Origin: AP-15 sp963818695
Lineage (GTDB): Bacteria > Pseudomonadota > Alphaproteobacteria > ATCC43930 > CGMCC-115725
Assembly: GCA_963818695.1 (NCBI GenBank)
Contig: CAWFTG010000001.1
Coordinates: 719,902 to 783,901 of the forward strand
DNA length: 64,000 nucleotides
Reading direction: 5' to 3'
A program made the position numbers and the translations under genes. The notes under the pieces were generated by a model. That model worked only from the letters and a program-made list of their open reading frames with translations. It made no database searches and was not told the origin of the DNA. This document shows, piece by piece, positions 56,901 through 63,993 of this stretch. Each line of letters starts with the position of its first letter. The first letter of the stretch is position 1.

Positions 56901-57330
56901 CCCCCGCCTTCGTTTCACGCGCCAGCTTGGTATCGACAGCTTCGTACGACCAACCGCCGAGGGCACTCGGCAACTCGACCCGACGCAGAATATCGGCACG
57001 CCCGATCCAGCCGCCATGCGCCAGCGCGCCTTGCACGATCACCTGCACGCCCTTTTTCATCGCAGCAACCGTGTCGGCGACTGCCGCGCCGGTTACTTCG
57101 ACGCCCTCGATCCCGACGACTTCAAGGCCGAGCTTTCTCAGGTGGTCAACATAGTTTTGTTCGTGGAGAAGACCACGCGACCATAAGGTGTTGAGGAAAG
57201 GGTCCGACATATAGGGTTTCGTAAGCGCGCCTTCGGCGACTGCACGCTCAAGAGCGAAGAGATGGCGGCAATTTAAGTAGCCGACGAGGTCACTCGCCGC
57301 TAGTGCGTAGCTGTCATCAGCTTTTCTCAT
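53931..57330 (-). CDS. TM0106 RecB-like nuclease fused to DNA2/NAM7-type helicase, frameshift near 55415
   Basis: About 1130 residues in two frames. The first frame (57330 onward) begins with a RecB-like PD-(D/E)XK nuclease: GRADIL and YEAVDTKLARE give the active site, and Cys21 with Cys216, Cys219, Cys225 (EHCEVCGWRAAC) form an AddB-like iron-sulfur site. An RNase H-like domain (FLDLEGDPFSG, HYAPYEPAALKRL, YNKDDC) follows. Near 55415 an extra base moves the protein to a second frame with the SF1B helicase: GPPGAGKT, LFVDEAAQMS, GDPQQLDQP, TVDKFQGQE and NVATSRAK. The family is implicated in DNA processing and sometimes in defence loci. It stands alone here between mobile fragments. Confidence 0.85.
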
Positions 57331-57517
57331 GGGTTCTCGCGTGCCTTACGCCAGGTTCCTTGTCAGGCTGTAACGGTACCCGCCATTCGCTCAATGAATA
57401 ATGAATAGCCTTTCTGAGACTGGCTCGTTTTTCTACGCGAGATTTGGCCCGCACCGCGGCAGTGCGGGCGTACCGTGCAACACGGGGCTTGATCGCGCAT
57501 CTGCGCTCCGGAAACAG

Positions 57518-57642
57518 CAACTCCAGAATTGCCACAATAGGATTGTAGCGTCGTCGCGGCGTTGGACAACTCGGCGAGCGGGGCGGTTTGTTTTTAGGAC
57601 CAGAGGAAGCCTGATCTCGGCCTGATAAAACAGGGCGAACAG
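57518..57642. repeat. 125-base repeat, copy A
   Basis: Starts GCAACTCCAGAATTGCC and ends CCTGATAAAACAGGGCGAAC. The same layout and length recur at 59404-59528, both just before an oxalyl-CoA decarboxylase terminator. The preceding 57331-57517 holds nothing I can name. Confidence 0.6.
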
Positions 57643-57732
57643 GTGAGCGGGACGCACGCGGGCGGCCTTCGGGAGGATGCTCGGGCAATCCGGGCGGCCG
57701 GCCAAAGAGTGTCCGCCTTGAGCGCGACCTCG

Positions 57733-57760
57733 AAAAAAAAGCCGCTCGTCACCGAGCGGC
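57733..57760 (-). terminator. Rho-independent terminator of the oxc fragment, copy 1
   Basis: GCCGCTCG/CGAGCGGC with a 4-base loop, followed on the minus strand by eight T. It lies downstream of the decarboxylase fragment ending at 57810. Confidence 0.85.
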
Positions 57761-57809
57761 CCTCTTTCGAGGGTGGCCGGGAACGAGCCCGGCCACCGGG
57801 TGCGACGGA

Positions 57810-57939
57810 TTACGAGTGCCAGCGGAACTGTTGCGGCTTGCGGGCGGCGCCCTGCGAGATGACGACGTTGACGAGGGCGGGGCCGCGGTGGTTCATCGCT
57901 TCGTCGAGGGCGCCGCGTATGTCTTTCGGGTCTTCGACA
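57810..57939 (-). pseudogene. Oxalyl-CoA decarboxylase C-terminal fragment, copy 1
   Basis: Encodes only the last 42 or so residues (LDEAMNHRGPALVNVVISQG, then ARKPQQFRWHS). On its 5' side it is cut by a group II intron tail at about 57940. Confidence 0.75.
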
Positions 57940-58008
57940 GCGGGAAAGCCGCACGTACGGTTCTGTGCGGGGGGCGCTCAGTAATGAGCGTCCCTACCGC
58001 AATCCGTA
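57940..58008 (+). mobile_element. Group II intron 3' end (half of domain V and domain VI)
   Basis: AGCGGGAAAGCCGCACGTAC then GGTTC is the second half of a domain V hairpin (GCGG-GAAA-CCGC). A domain VI-like stem CGCTCAGTAATGAGCG follows, then the intron end CCCTACC. The first half of domain V and all upstream parts are missing, replaced by the decarboxylase fragment. Confidence 0.7.
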
Positions 58009-58014
58009 ACCCCC

Positions 58015-58119
58015 CTGGTCTTCGTCAACCGCGAGCCGACCGGACTCGACCCGATCGCCGACCTCGTGTTGAACCGGGCGATCGGCGAAACCCTGGGCTC
58101 AGCCAGCGGTGTCAACTGA
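58015..58119 (+). pseudogene. Sir2-family NAD-dependent deacylase C-terminal relic
   Basis: An open frame reads LVFVNREPTGLDPIADLVLN, then RAIGETLG, and stops at 58117-58119. This matches the last strand and helix of Sir2 proteins (I-N-x-E-P-T then D-x-x-A-D-L-V-I). It directly follows the group II intron tail, so the intron probably once sat in this gene. Confidence 0.6.
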
Positions 58120-58269
58120 GGATCCCCACCCCTGCTCATCCGGGCTTTGGATGCGATAGTTAACCGTTCCGCGGTGCGGTGCTCTTCACTTGATCGTCGC
58201 CTGGCAATTTACTATCCTGCGGTTTACCATCCTGGGGTTTCGGTCCGGTTTGGACCGGGGGAGTCTTAC

Positions 58270-58917
58270 GTGATCCACCTTGTGTCTCACCGAGTCCGGG
58301 TCGTCGCCGCACTGGCTCTCACCCTTTTTGCCGCGGGACTAACGCAGGTGAAAGCAGGTCCAGCGGTCACCTTTGATGATACAACAGCGCCCGATGTTTT
58401 GGGGAACCCGCCATTCACCTTGGGGTGGCAATTCACCACGACCCAGGCCATTGCCGTGACTGCATTGGGCATGTTTGACAGTGGCGAGAACGGACTTGTC
58501 GACAGCTACCCAGTCGGGATCTGGAGTGGAAGCGGGTCCTTGGTGGTCTCCGCTGTCGTAGCTAGCGGCACAGCCGACCCATTGACGAACCAGTTTCGAT
58601 ACGCGGCCATCACGCCCGTTATCTTGGGTCCGGGAACGTTTGATATCGGAGCATTATTCACAACGAGCGATGATGCCCTCTTTTTTGCGAATTTTGTGGC
58701 GCCGACAAACTTTGCGACCGACCCACTGATCGTGTTCGATGAGGGAAGGTTCGCCTCGGGAGCGACGCTCACCGATCCGACTGGCGCCAACCCTGGAAGC
58801 CCCGGTTATTTTGGTCCCAACTTTCTCCTCACACCGGTGCCCGAACCCGCAAGCATCACGTTTCTTTGCGCCAGTCTTTTCGGCTTCGCGCTCCTGCGCG
58901 GGCTTAGAGGGACCTAA
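58270..58917 (+). CDS. PEP-CTERM sorting domain protein
   Basis: 215 residues from GTG 58270 behind GGGGGAG. Signal peptide VRVVAALALTLFAAGLTQVKA, then a beta-sandwich body (GWQFTTTQAIAVTALGMFDS) of the type seen in DUF4082-like surface proteins, and the C-terminal VPEPASITFLCASLFGFALL followed by arginines. Exosortase substrate, probably surface or exopolysaccharide linked. Intact and not part of the surrounding decay. Confidence 0.82.
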   Translation: MIHLVSHRVRVVAALALTLFAAGLTQVKAGPAVTFDDTTAPDVLGNPPFTLGWQFTTTQAIAVTALGMFDSGENGLVDSYPVGIWSGSGSLVVSAVVASGTADPLTNQFRYAAITPVILGPGTFDIGALFTTSDDALFFANFVAPTNFATDPLIVFDEGRFASGATLTDPTGANPGSPGYFGPNFLLTPVPEPASITFLCASLFGFALLRGLRGT

Positions 58918-58945
58918 ACGCCGCGCGGCAAACGCCAGCTTGGGA

Positions 58946-58976
58946 GATTACCGTGACGGAGATTACGGTGACAGTT
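58946..58976. repeat. Dispersed ATTACsGTGACAGTTTA repeat, doubled
   Basis: ATTACCGTGACGG and ATTACGGTGACAGTTTA stand in tandem. Related copies occur at 52253, 52323 and 53879 (the latter two inverted). Confidence 0.55.
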
Positions 58977-59006
58977 TATTCGATTGGGTCCGACGCCATC
59001 CGCTGA

Positions 59007-59038
59007 TAGGGGCCGCTCCGGTAAAGAAGCGGCCCCTA
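59007..59038. terminator. Terminator hairpin of oxc fragment, copy 2
   Basis: Perfect 11-bp inverted repeat TAGGGGCCGCT/AGCGGCCCCTA with a 10-base loop, just downstream of the minus-strand fragment ending at 59054. Confidence 0.6.
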
Positions 59039-59053
59039 GGCTTCACCAGCAGC

Positions 59054-59388
59054 TTAGCTATGCCAGCGGAACTGCTGCGGCTTCCTCGGCGGCGCCCTGC
59101 GAGATCACGACGTTGACGGGGGCGGGGCCGCGGTGGTTCATCGCCTCGTCGAGGGCGCCCTTCAGGTCCTTCGGGTTCTCGACGAAGAAGCCCTTAGCGC
59201 CGAAGGCTTCCATCATCCGGTCGTAGCCAGGCGCGGTAAATCAGCGAGTTCGTCTTCAGGTTGAACATCGGGTTGTCCGGGATCTCGGGCATGCCGGGGC
59301 CGGTGCTGCCATTGTTCAACACGACGATCCCGGCTTTCGCCGGGACAGGTCCTTGGCCGGGAGTTGTAACGGACGAGCGTCTCCATGT
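59054..59388 (-). pseudogene. Oxalyl-CoA decarboxylase C-terminal fragment, copy 2, with inserted palindrome
   Basis: Matches the last third of the decarboxylase through METLVRYN but in more than one frame. A CCCGGC-GCCGGG palindrome (about 59314-59345) interrupts the codons between VRYN and VVLNNG. Non-functional. Confidence 0.75.
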
Positions 59389-59403
59389 CCTGTACCCATC
59401 CTA

Positions 59404-59528
59404 TGCAACTGCAGAATTGCCGCAATGGCATGGTAGCGTAACGACATTGGACACCTCGCCAGTAGGGCAACTTCTTTGGGAATTTGGAAATGCCTGATCT
59501 CGACCTGATAAAACAGGGCGAACAGGGC
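59404..59528. repeat. 125-base repeat, copy B
   Basis: Homologous to 57518-57642: GCAACTGCAGAATTGCC at one end and CCTGATAAAACAGGGCGAAC at the other. The interval 59529-59612 continues as a further non-coding match region without a gene. Confidence 0.6.
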
Positions 59529-59612
59529 CGCGCTTTTAGCGCACGGCGCTTCGGTGAAGAGGTGCAGCCATTTCGGGAATTCCGGGCGGATGAAGCCCTT
59601 GGGCGCGATCTC

Positions 59613-59638
59613 AAAAAAGCCGCTCGTTGCCGAGCGGC
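59613..59638 (-). terminator. Rho-independent terminator of the oxc gene remnant, copy 3
   Basis: GCCGCTCG/CGAGCGGC, 4-base loop, then six T on the minus strand. Nearly identical to the one at 57733-57760. Confidence 0.85.
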
Positions 59639-59687
59639 TCTCTTCCGAGGGTGACCGGGACGAGCCCGGCCACCGGGTTGCGACGGG

Positions 59688-60775
59688 TTACGAGTGCCAG
59701 CGGAACGCTTGCGGCTTGCGGGCGGCGCCCTGCGAGATGACGACGTTGACGAGGGCGGGGCCGCGGTGGTTCATCGCTTCGTCAAGGGCGCCCTTGATGT
59801 CTTTCGGGTTCTCGACGAAGAAGCCCTTGCCGCCGAAGGCTTCCATCATCCGGTCGTAGCGCGCGCCGTAGATAAGCGCATTGGGCTTCATGTCGAACAT
59901 CGGGTTGTCCGGGATCTCGGGCATGCCGGGGCCGATGCCGCCATTGTTGAGGACGACGATCTTGACCGGGAAGTTGTAGCGGACGAGCGTCTCCATCTCC
60001 ATGCCCGAGAAGCCGATCGCCGAGTTGCCGGAGAGGTGGATGACCGGCCGGTTGGGCTCCGCGACAGCGGCAGCGATGGCCTGGCCGAGCCCCACGCCCA
60101 TCGTGCCGTAGGTGCCGGCATTGAGGCAGGAGCGGGCGTTGGCGACATTCAATTGGGTGAGGCCGATATCCATCGTGCCGGCGCCCTCGGCGGAGAGGAT
60201 CGCGTTCTTCGGCATCCACGCGGCGACGTCGCGCAGCGCGCGGTAGTAATTGGCCGGCCCCTCGTCGTCATCGATCTGCGGCTTGATCATCGCCGCGTTC
60301 TCGGACGCCTTCTTGGCGATCATCTGGCGCCACGGCGTGTCGTTCGGATGGAGCTGGCGGTTGCCGAGCGCCTTGTTGAGCTGCGCGACGATCGCCTTGC
60401 CGTCCCCGACCAATGGCACTTCGGTCCGTTTATTGTGACCGATCTCCTCGGGCGCGATGTCGAGCTGGATGACCTTGAGGTTCGGGGCATAGCGCGGCGC
60501 CTGACCGAAATGGAAAATCCAGTTGAACCGGGCGCCCATCAGGAAGACGACATCGGCGTTCTGCAGTGCCAAGGTGCGCGCCGCCGCGACCGACAGCGGA
60601 TGGTCGTCCGGCATCACTCCCTTGCCCATCGGCGAACGCAGGAACGGGATTTGCGTGCGCTCGATAAAGGCGCGCACTTCGTCCTCGGCGCGCGACCACG
60701 CCATGCCTTTGCCGACGAGAACGAGCGGCCGTTCGGTCCCCAAGGCGTCGCTGGGAACGGTCGCCGTTGGCAGGA
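59688..60775 (-). pseudogene. oxc: Oxalyl-CoA decarboxylase, N-terminally truncated, copy 3
   Basis: The longest copy, about 360 residues, open in one frame. It begins at ERPLVLVGKGMAWSRAEDEV (middle domain) and contains NADVVFLMGARFNWIFHFGQ, SAEGAGTMDIG, GTMGVGLGQAIAAA and NNGGIGPGMPEIPDNP with the ThDP-binding region, ending in RWHS. The N-terminal PYR domain of about 190 residues, with the activating glutamate, is missing; the frame upstream of about 60775 is unrelated sequence. ThDP binds between PYR and PP domains of two chains, so this remnant is probably inactive. Confidence 0.82.
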
Positions 60776-60848
60776 TACTAGGAGAAACTATGCTCGCCAC
60801 AGCAAGCATACGAAACATGCTTGCTGACGCCAATCCGAACCTGATAGG

Positions 60849-61370
60849 ATGATGCAAGAAAATGGGAAAATAGGAATCCTAAGGAACAAGCTCTTGGACC
60901 ACGAACCGAATGAGACCCGATCGGGTCAGCAGAAGGGCGGATATGCTCGTAGAGAAAAACTTAGCTCCGAACAGCGGAGCGAGATCGCCACCCGTGCTGC
61001 GCAGGCACGGTGGAACCGTGAGCCGACCAATGTGAACCTAGCAAGCATCAAGGACATTCAGATGAACACCGATGCAATTGATGCTGCGGATATATTGACG
61101 ACCGAACTGAGTGAACAGGAAGCATTCCTCTCCCAGGTGGGGATCGATGCGCTCTCGAATGGAAATTTTGCGGAAGCGAAACTGATCATTAGTGCGATCG
61201 AACAGACGCAGTCATTATGTAATAGAGCTGAACAGTTGAAGACAGAGATCATCGCGCTTCACTCCACCCTGATGCCAGCCGTGAAATCCGAAGGCGGGGC
61301 TCTTAGGGTGATTAGTCCGATGATTTTGAGAGTATTGAGCGAAAGCAGGATCGAACCGACCCTGCGTTGA
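60849..61370 (+). CDS. Hypothetical protein of a two-gene unit
   Basis: 173 residues; ATG 60849 is followed directly by a second ATG. The N-terminal part has QKGGYARREKLSSEQRSEIA then AAQARW, a recurrent motif of small alphaproteobacterial proteins of unknown role. The rest is predicted helical (FAEAKLIISAIEQTQSLCNR), possibly coiled. Its TGA overlaps the ATG of the next gene. AT-richer than the housekeeping genes. Confidence 0.6.
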   Translation: MMQENGKIGILRNKLLDHEPNETRSGQQKGGYARREKLSSEQRSEIATRAAQARWNREPTNVNLASIKDIQMNTDAIDAADILTTELSEQEAFLSQVGIDALSNGNFAEAKLIISAIEQTQSLCNRAEQLKTEIIALHSTLMPAVKSEGGALRVISPMILRVLSESRIEPTLR

Positions 61371-61987
61371 TGAATGCCAAAAGAAACGAGATACTTCGCC
61401 AATTAGAAAGTAAACACGGTGTTCGATTTCATCGGCGGTCGGCGGCGATCTATCGCAGCGAGGCCAACGAGATTGGGGTCGTTTGCACGATGTCAAAATG
61501 GCACGCCAAGAATGAGAACTACTGGTATGCCTACCATCCACACCAGGACAAATTCCTTGCCACGACCAAGGACGGGTATTTCGTTCTCGGAATGATGGAT
61601 TTGGAACTCGCCGTCGTCTTGCCGGTAGAGGTCATTCGCCAAAACCTAGGGAAGCTGAATACGACAATGACGCCGGACGGCCGGAGCTATTGGCATATCC
61701 ACGTCTCGCGTTCTGAGAATGGAGCTCTTTCCCTTCAACGGGCCAAAGGGGAGCCGTCGGTGTCGGTCGATCGCTACATGCTGCGAATCGTATCCGCGGA
61801 ACGATTTCAAAGAGGCGGCCTGTTACCGAGCCGGTATTCTCGGAATCGGGCAGTTCTTGGGCATCCACGCCGAAGATTGAGCGTCGATGTCGGTAGCGAG
61901 GGAGCTTCGTTCCTGATAGCGATCTTCGTGTCGTGGGCTGGTTTTGCTAAGCGATCGGCTGACCCTTGGCGTCCTCAAGAACGCTGA
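61370..61987 (+). CDS. Hypothetical protein, coupled second gene
   Basis: 205 residues. LESKHGVRFHRRSAAIYRSE, then WHAKNENYWYAYHPHQDKFL and MTPDGRSYWHIHV reads as one alpha/beta domain with many aromatics. After about residue 145 the composition turns arginine/serine-rich and the frame runs into the 3' end of the convergent fic gene, suggesting that the natural end was lost. A nuclease-like fold is possible but I see no clear catalytic motif. Confidence 0.55.
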   Translation: MNAKRNEILRQLESKHGVRFHRRSAAIYRSEANEIGVVCTMSKWHAKNENYWYAYHPHQDKFLATTKDGYFVLGMMDLELAVVLPVEVIRQNLGKLNTTMTPDGRSYWHIHVSRSENGALSLQRAKGEPSVSVDRYMLRIVSAERFQRGGLLPSRYSRNRAVLGHPRRRLSVDVGSEGASFLIAIFVSWAGFAKRSADPWRPQER

Positions 61988-62621
61988 CCAGTTGGGCCCC
62001 TAGCAAATTCTCCAGCAAAATTTCAAGCGCACCTACGTCAATTCGATTGCTGTCCGCCCAAGCTGCATCGGCCGCCTCAAGCGCAGCCCAGTATGGCGGC
62101 TTGTTGCCGACGATCAGGTCGACAAGGGACTTCTTACCGGGAAGGCGATATCCGAGCTTCACGCATAGCACAAGATAAGATGCCGCTCTCGCGGTACGCC
62201 CATTACCATCGTCAAAGGGATGAACCCAATTAATACGCCACATGACGTAAGCCGCCAGATGGATGGCTGATTTTCCTCCAAAATTTTGATTCACATATTC
62301 ACAGAGTTCTTCAACTCTGCTCGCTACCTCAGTCCGGGGCGGTGGTTTATGGTTGCTCCCATAAATGTATATCTCAGAGGGTCGATAATTTCCTGCGTAA
62401 TTATTAATACCGTCCAGCGCATATCGATTTAGATCCAGGAGTATCGACGGGCGCAATCTGAATGGCGATCCGCCCGCGAGTGCTTCTTCCACGTATTTGA
62501 TTACGGCATCAACCTGTCGGAGCCCGTTCGAGGCTTCCCTTCTGACACGTTGATCAGGATCTGTGATTAACTCCGGAAGCGCTGCTACGCTCTTTCGATC
62601 ACTCCCTTCTAAATCCGTCAT
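61947..62621 (-). CDS. Fic domain protein (toxin of a Fic/antitoxin pair)
   Basis: 224 residues. The active-site motif HPFDDGNGRTAR is complete, so AMP- or phosphate-transfer to target proteins is likely. The flap region (SEIYIYGSNHKPP) precedes it. Its ATG overlaps the stop of the small antitoxin gene (ATGA). No export signal, consistent with an intracellular toxin. Confidence 0.88.
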   Translation of the reverse strand: MTDLEGSDRKSVAALPELITDPDQRVRREASNGLRQVDAVIKYVEEALAGGSPFRLRPSILLDLNRYALDGINNYAGNYRPSEIYIYGSNHKPPPRTEVASRVEELCEYVNQNFGGKSAIHLAAYVMWRINWVHPFDDGNGRTARAASYLVLCVKLGYRLPGKKSLVDLIVGNKPPYWAALEAADAAWADSNRIDVGALEILLENLLGAQLVSVLEDAKGQPIA

Positions 62622-62794
62622 GACTCTGCGCGTTTCAGAGCTTCCGCTTCCTGATCAATCATTTCCCTGGTGATGCGGTCGTTTTCGATCTTCGTGTTGC
62701 CATACGCAAAACTGCGGCGCTGCTCTTCCCAGTCCTGCGCAGACATCTTCACGGATCGCGCCATCTCGATCAGCGTTGAGAGTTTCACGTTCAC
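62618..62794 (-). CDS. Small Fic-associated antitoxin
   Basis: 58 residues from GTG 62794 behind GAGAGGAGG, a near-ideal site. Reads VNVKLSTLIEMARSVKMSAQ and then RRSFAYGNTKIENDRITREM. The canonical inhibitory motif [ST]xxxE[GN] is approached by NTKIEN, with Asn in the first place. Overlap with fic and the usual gene order (antitoxin first) support the role. Confidence 0.7.
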   Translation of the reverse strand: MNVKLSTLIEMARSVKMSAQDWEEQRRSFAYGNTKIENDRITREMIDQEAEALKRAES

Positions 62795-62891
62795 GTAGTC
62801 CTCCTCTCCGTCGCATATATGGGTCTTTTATTAGCAAACAATAAACGTTTTTGGCTCGGAACAATAGCGCTCTATACCAAAGCTTGTGCAT

Positions 62892-62917
62892 GGGGCCGCT
62901 CGTGACCGAGCGGCCCC
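62892..62917. terminator. Terminator hairpin of oxc fragment, copy 4
   Basis: Perfect 11-bp inverted repeat GGGGCCGCTCG/CGAGCGGCCCC with a 4-base loop, downstream of the minus-strand fragment ending at 62938. No T tract follows. Confidence 0.6.
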
Positions 62918-62937
62918 TGACCAAAGGCGTCAGCCGC

Positions 62938-63370
62938 TCAGCTGTGCCAGCGGAACTGTTGGGGTTTGCGGGCGGCGCCCTGCGAGATCACGACGTTGAC
63001 GAGGGCGCGGCCGCGGTGGTTCATCGCCTCGGCGAGAGCCTGCCCTCGCGAAGGCGGGGGGCGCCCTTCAGGTCTTTCGGGTCCTCGACTAAGAAGCCCT
63101 TGCCGCTGGGGCCTGCCCCGGCGAAGGCCGGGGGCTTCCATCATCCGGTCGTACATGAGCGCGTTCGGCTTCATGTTGAACATCGGGTTGTCCGGGATCT
63201 CGGGCATGCCGGGGCCGATGCCGCCATTGTTTAGGACGATCCCGGCCTTCGCCGGGACAGGTTCTTACCGGGAAGTTGTAGCGGACGAGCGTCTCCATCT
63301 CCATGCCCGAAAAGCCGATCGCCGAGTTGGCGGTAGGTGGTGATCGGCCGGTCCGGTTGCGCCGCTGCCC
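62938..63370 (-). pseudogene. Oxalyl-CoA decarboxylase C-terminal fragment, copy 4, with three inserted palindromes
   Basis: The ending (ALVNVVISQGAARKPQQFRW) and MPEIPDNPMFNMKPNALM are clear, but palindromes near 63044-63065, 63109-63135 and 63237-63265 break up the coding sequence. The last one sits at the same place as the insert in copy 2. Homology continues to about 63370. Confidence 0.75.
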
Positions 63371-63400
63371 ACACCAGCAACTGCGGCTCAAATAGCAACT

Positions 63401-63674
63401 TTAGGAATGGCCGCCGAAGAGCTGCCCGATCTCGACCTCTCCCATCCGGTCGAAATCATCGGGCACCGCGATCTGCCCGGCCCTGAACCCGAGCCGGCGA
63501 ACTGACCGGCCTCCGGGGTTTCCGGCGGCACGACCTTGACCAGCGGTTTGCCAGCCTTGGCGATGATGAACGGCTCGCCTTGGCGGCGCGATCGAGCAGC
63601 CGCGAAAGGTGAGTTTTGGCTTCGCGTATCTTGACGGCTCGATGCAACTTGCCTATCGGGAAGCCGAGTTCCAT
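63401..63674 (-). pseudogene. Phd/YefM antitoxin pseudogene, two frameshifts
   Basis: Three frames in order read AVKIREAKTHLSRLLDRAAK, EPFIIAKAGKPLVKVVPPE and GQIAVPDDFDRMGEVEIGQL then FGG, together a full Phd-type antitoxin that ends at 63401. Shifts lie near 63580 and 63500, each a missing base. No toxin gene is adjacent inside the window. Confidence 0.65.
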
Positions 63675-63909
63675 ATCCTTTTGGCGGTTTCAGCAATTTT
63701 TACGGTCCTATAATGACGCTGTTGCGTTGCATAATTTGCTGGTTCGATGGTTTCCCTGCCAATTCCCTGCTGGCACCCCTCTGGCAGGGAAAACGTTTTC
63801 CCTGCCAATGTCGGCAAGCAAGTCTTCTTAACGCCATGATTACAAACGAATTTCTCGGCGGGTTTGGGGGTTTCGCGAAGAATTTCCCTGTTTTTCCCGC
63901 GCGGCAGAA

Positions 63910-63936
63910 AAAGGGCCGCCCTGGAGGCGGCCCTTT
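63910..63936. terminator. Terminator hairpin near the right edge
   Basis: AAAGGGCCGCC/GGCGGCCCTTT, 11 bp, 5-base loop, with A and T runs on both sides so it could work on either strand. The gene it serves is not visible; 63697-63909 shows no convincing coding frame. Confidence 0.65.
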
Positions 63937-63965
63937 GTGGATCCCCGGATCAAGTCCAGCGATGG

Positions 63966-63993
63966 CTTGCTGCGGCGCGAGCGCCGCAGCAAG
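63966..63993. repeat. Perfect 13-bp palindrome at the right edge
   Basis: CTTGCTGCGGCGC/GCGCCGCAGCAAG with a 2-base centre. May be a second terminator or a dispersed repeat. Confidence 0.5.

Noticed and set aside
52856..57330. Prophage
   Set aside because: A ParB-like protein and a helicase alone are not enough; no capsid, tail, integrase or lysis gene is seen.
57733..63337. CRISPR array from repeated palindromes
   Set aside because: Repeats are irregularly spaced, lie within gene fragments and terminators, and no cas gene is present.
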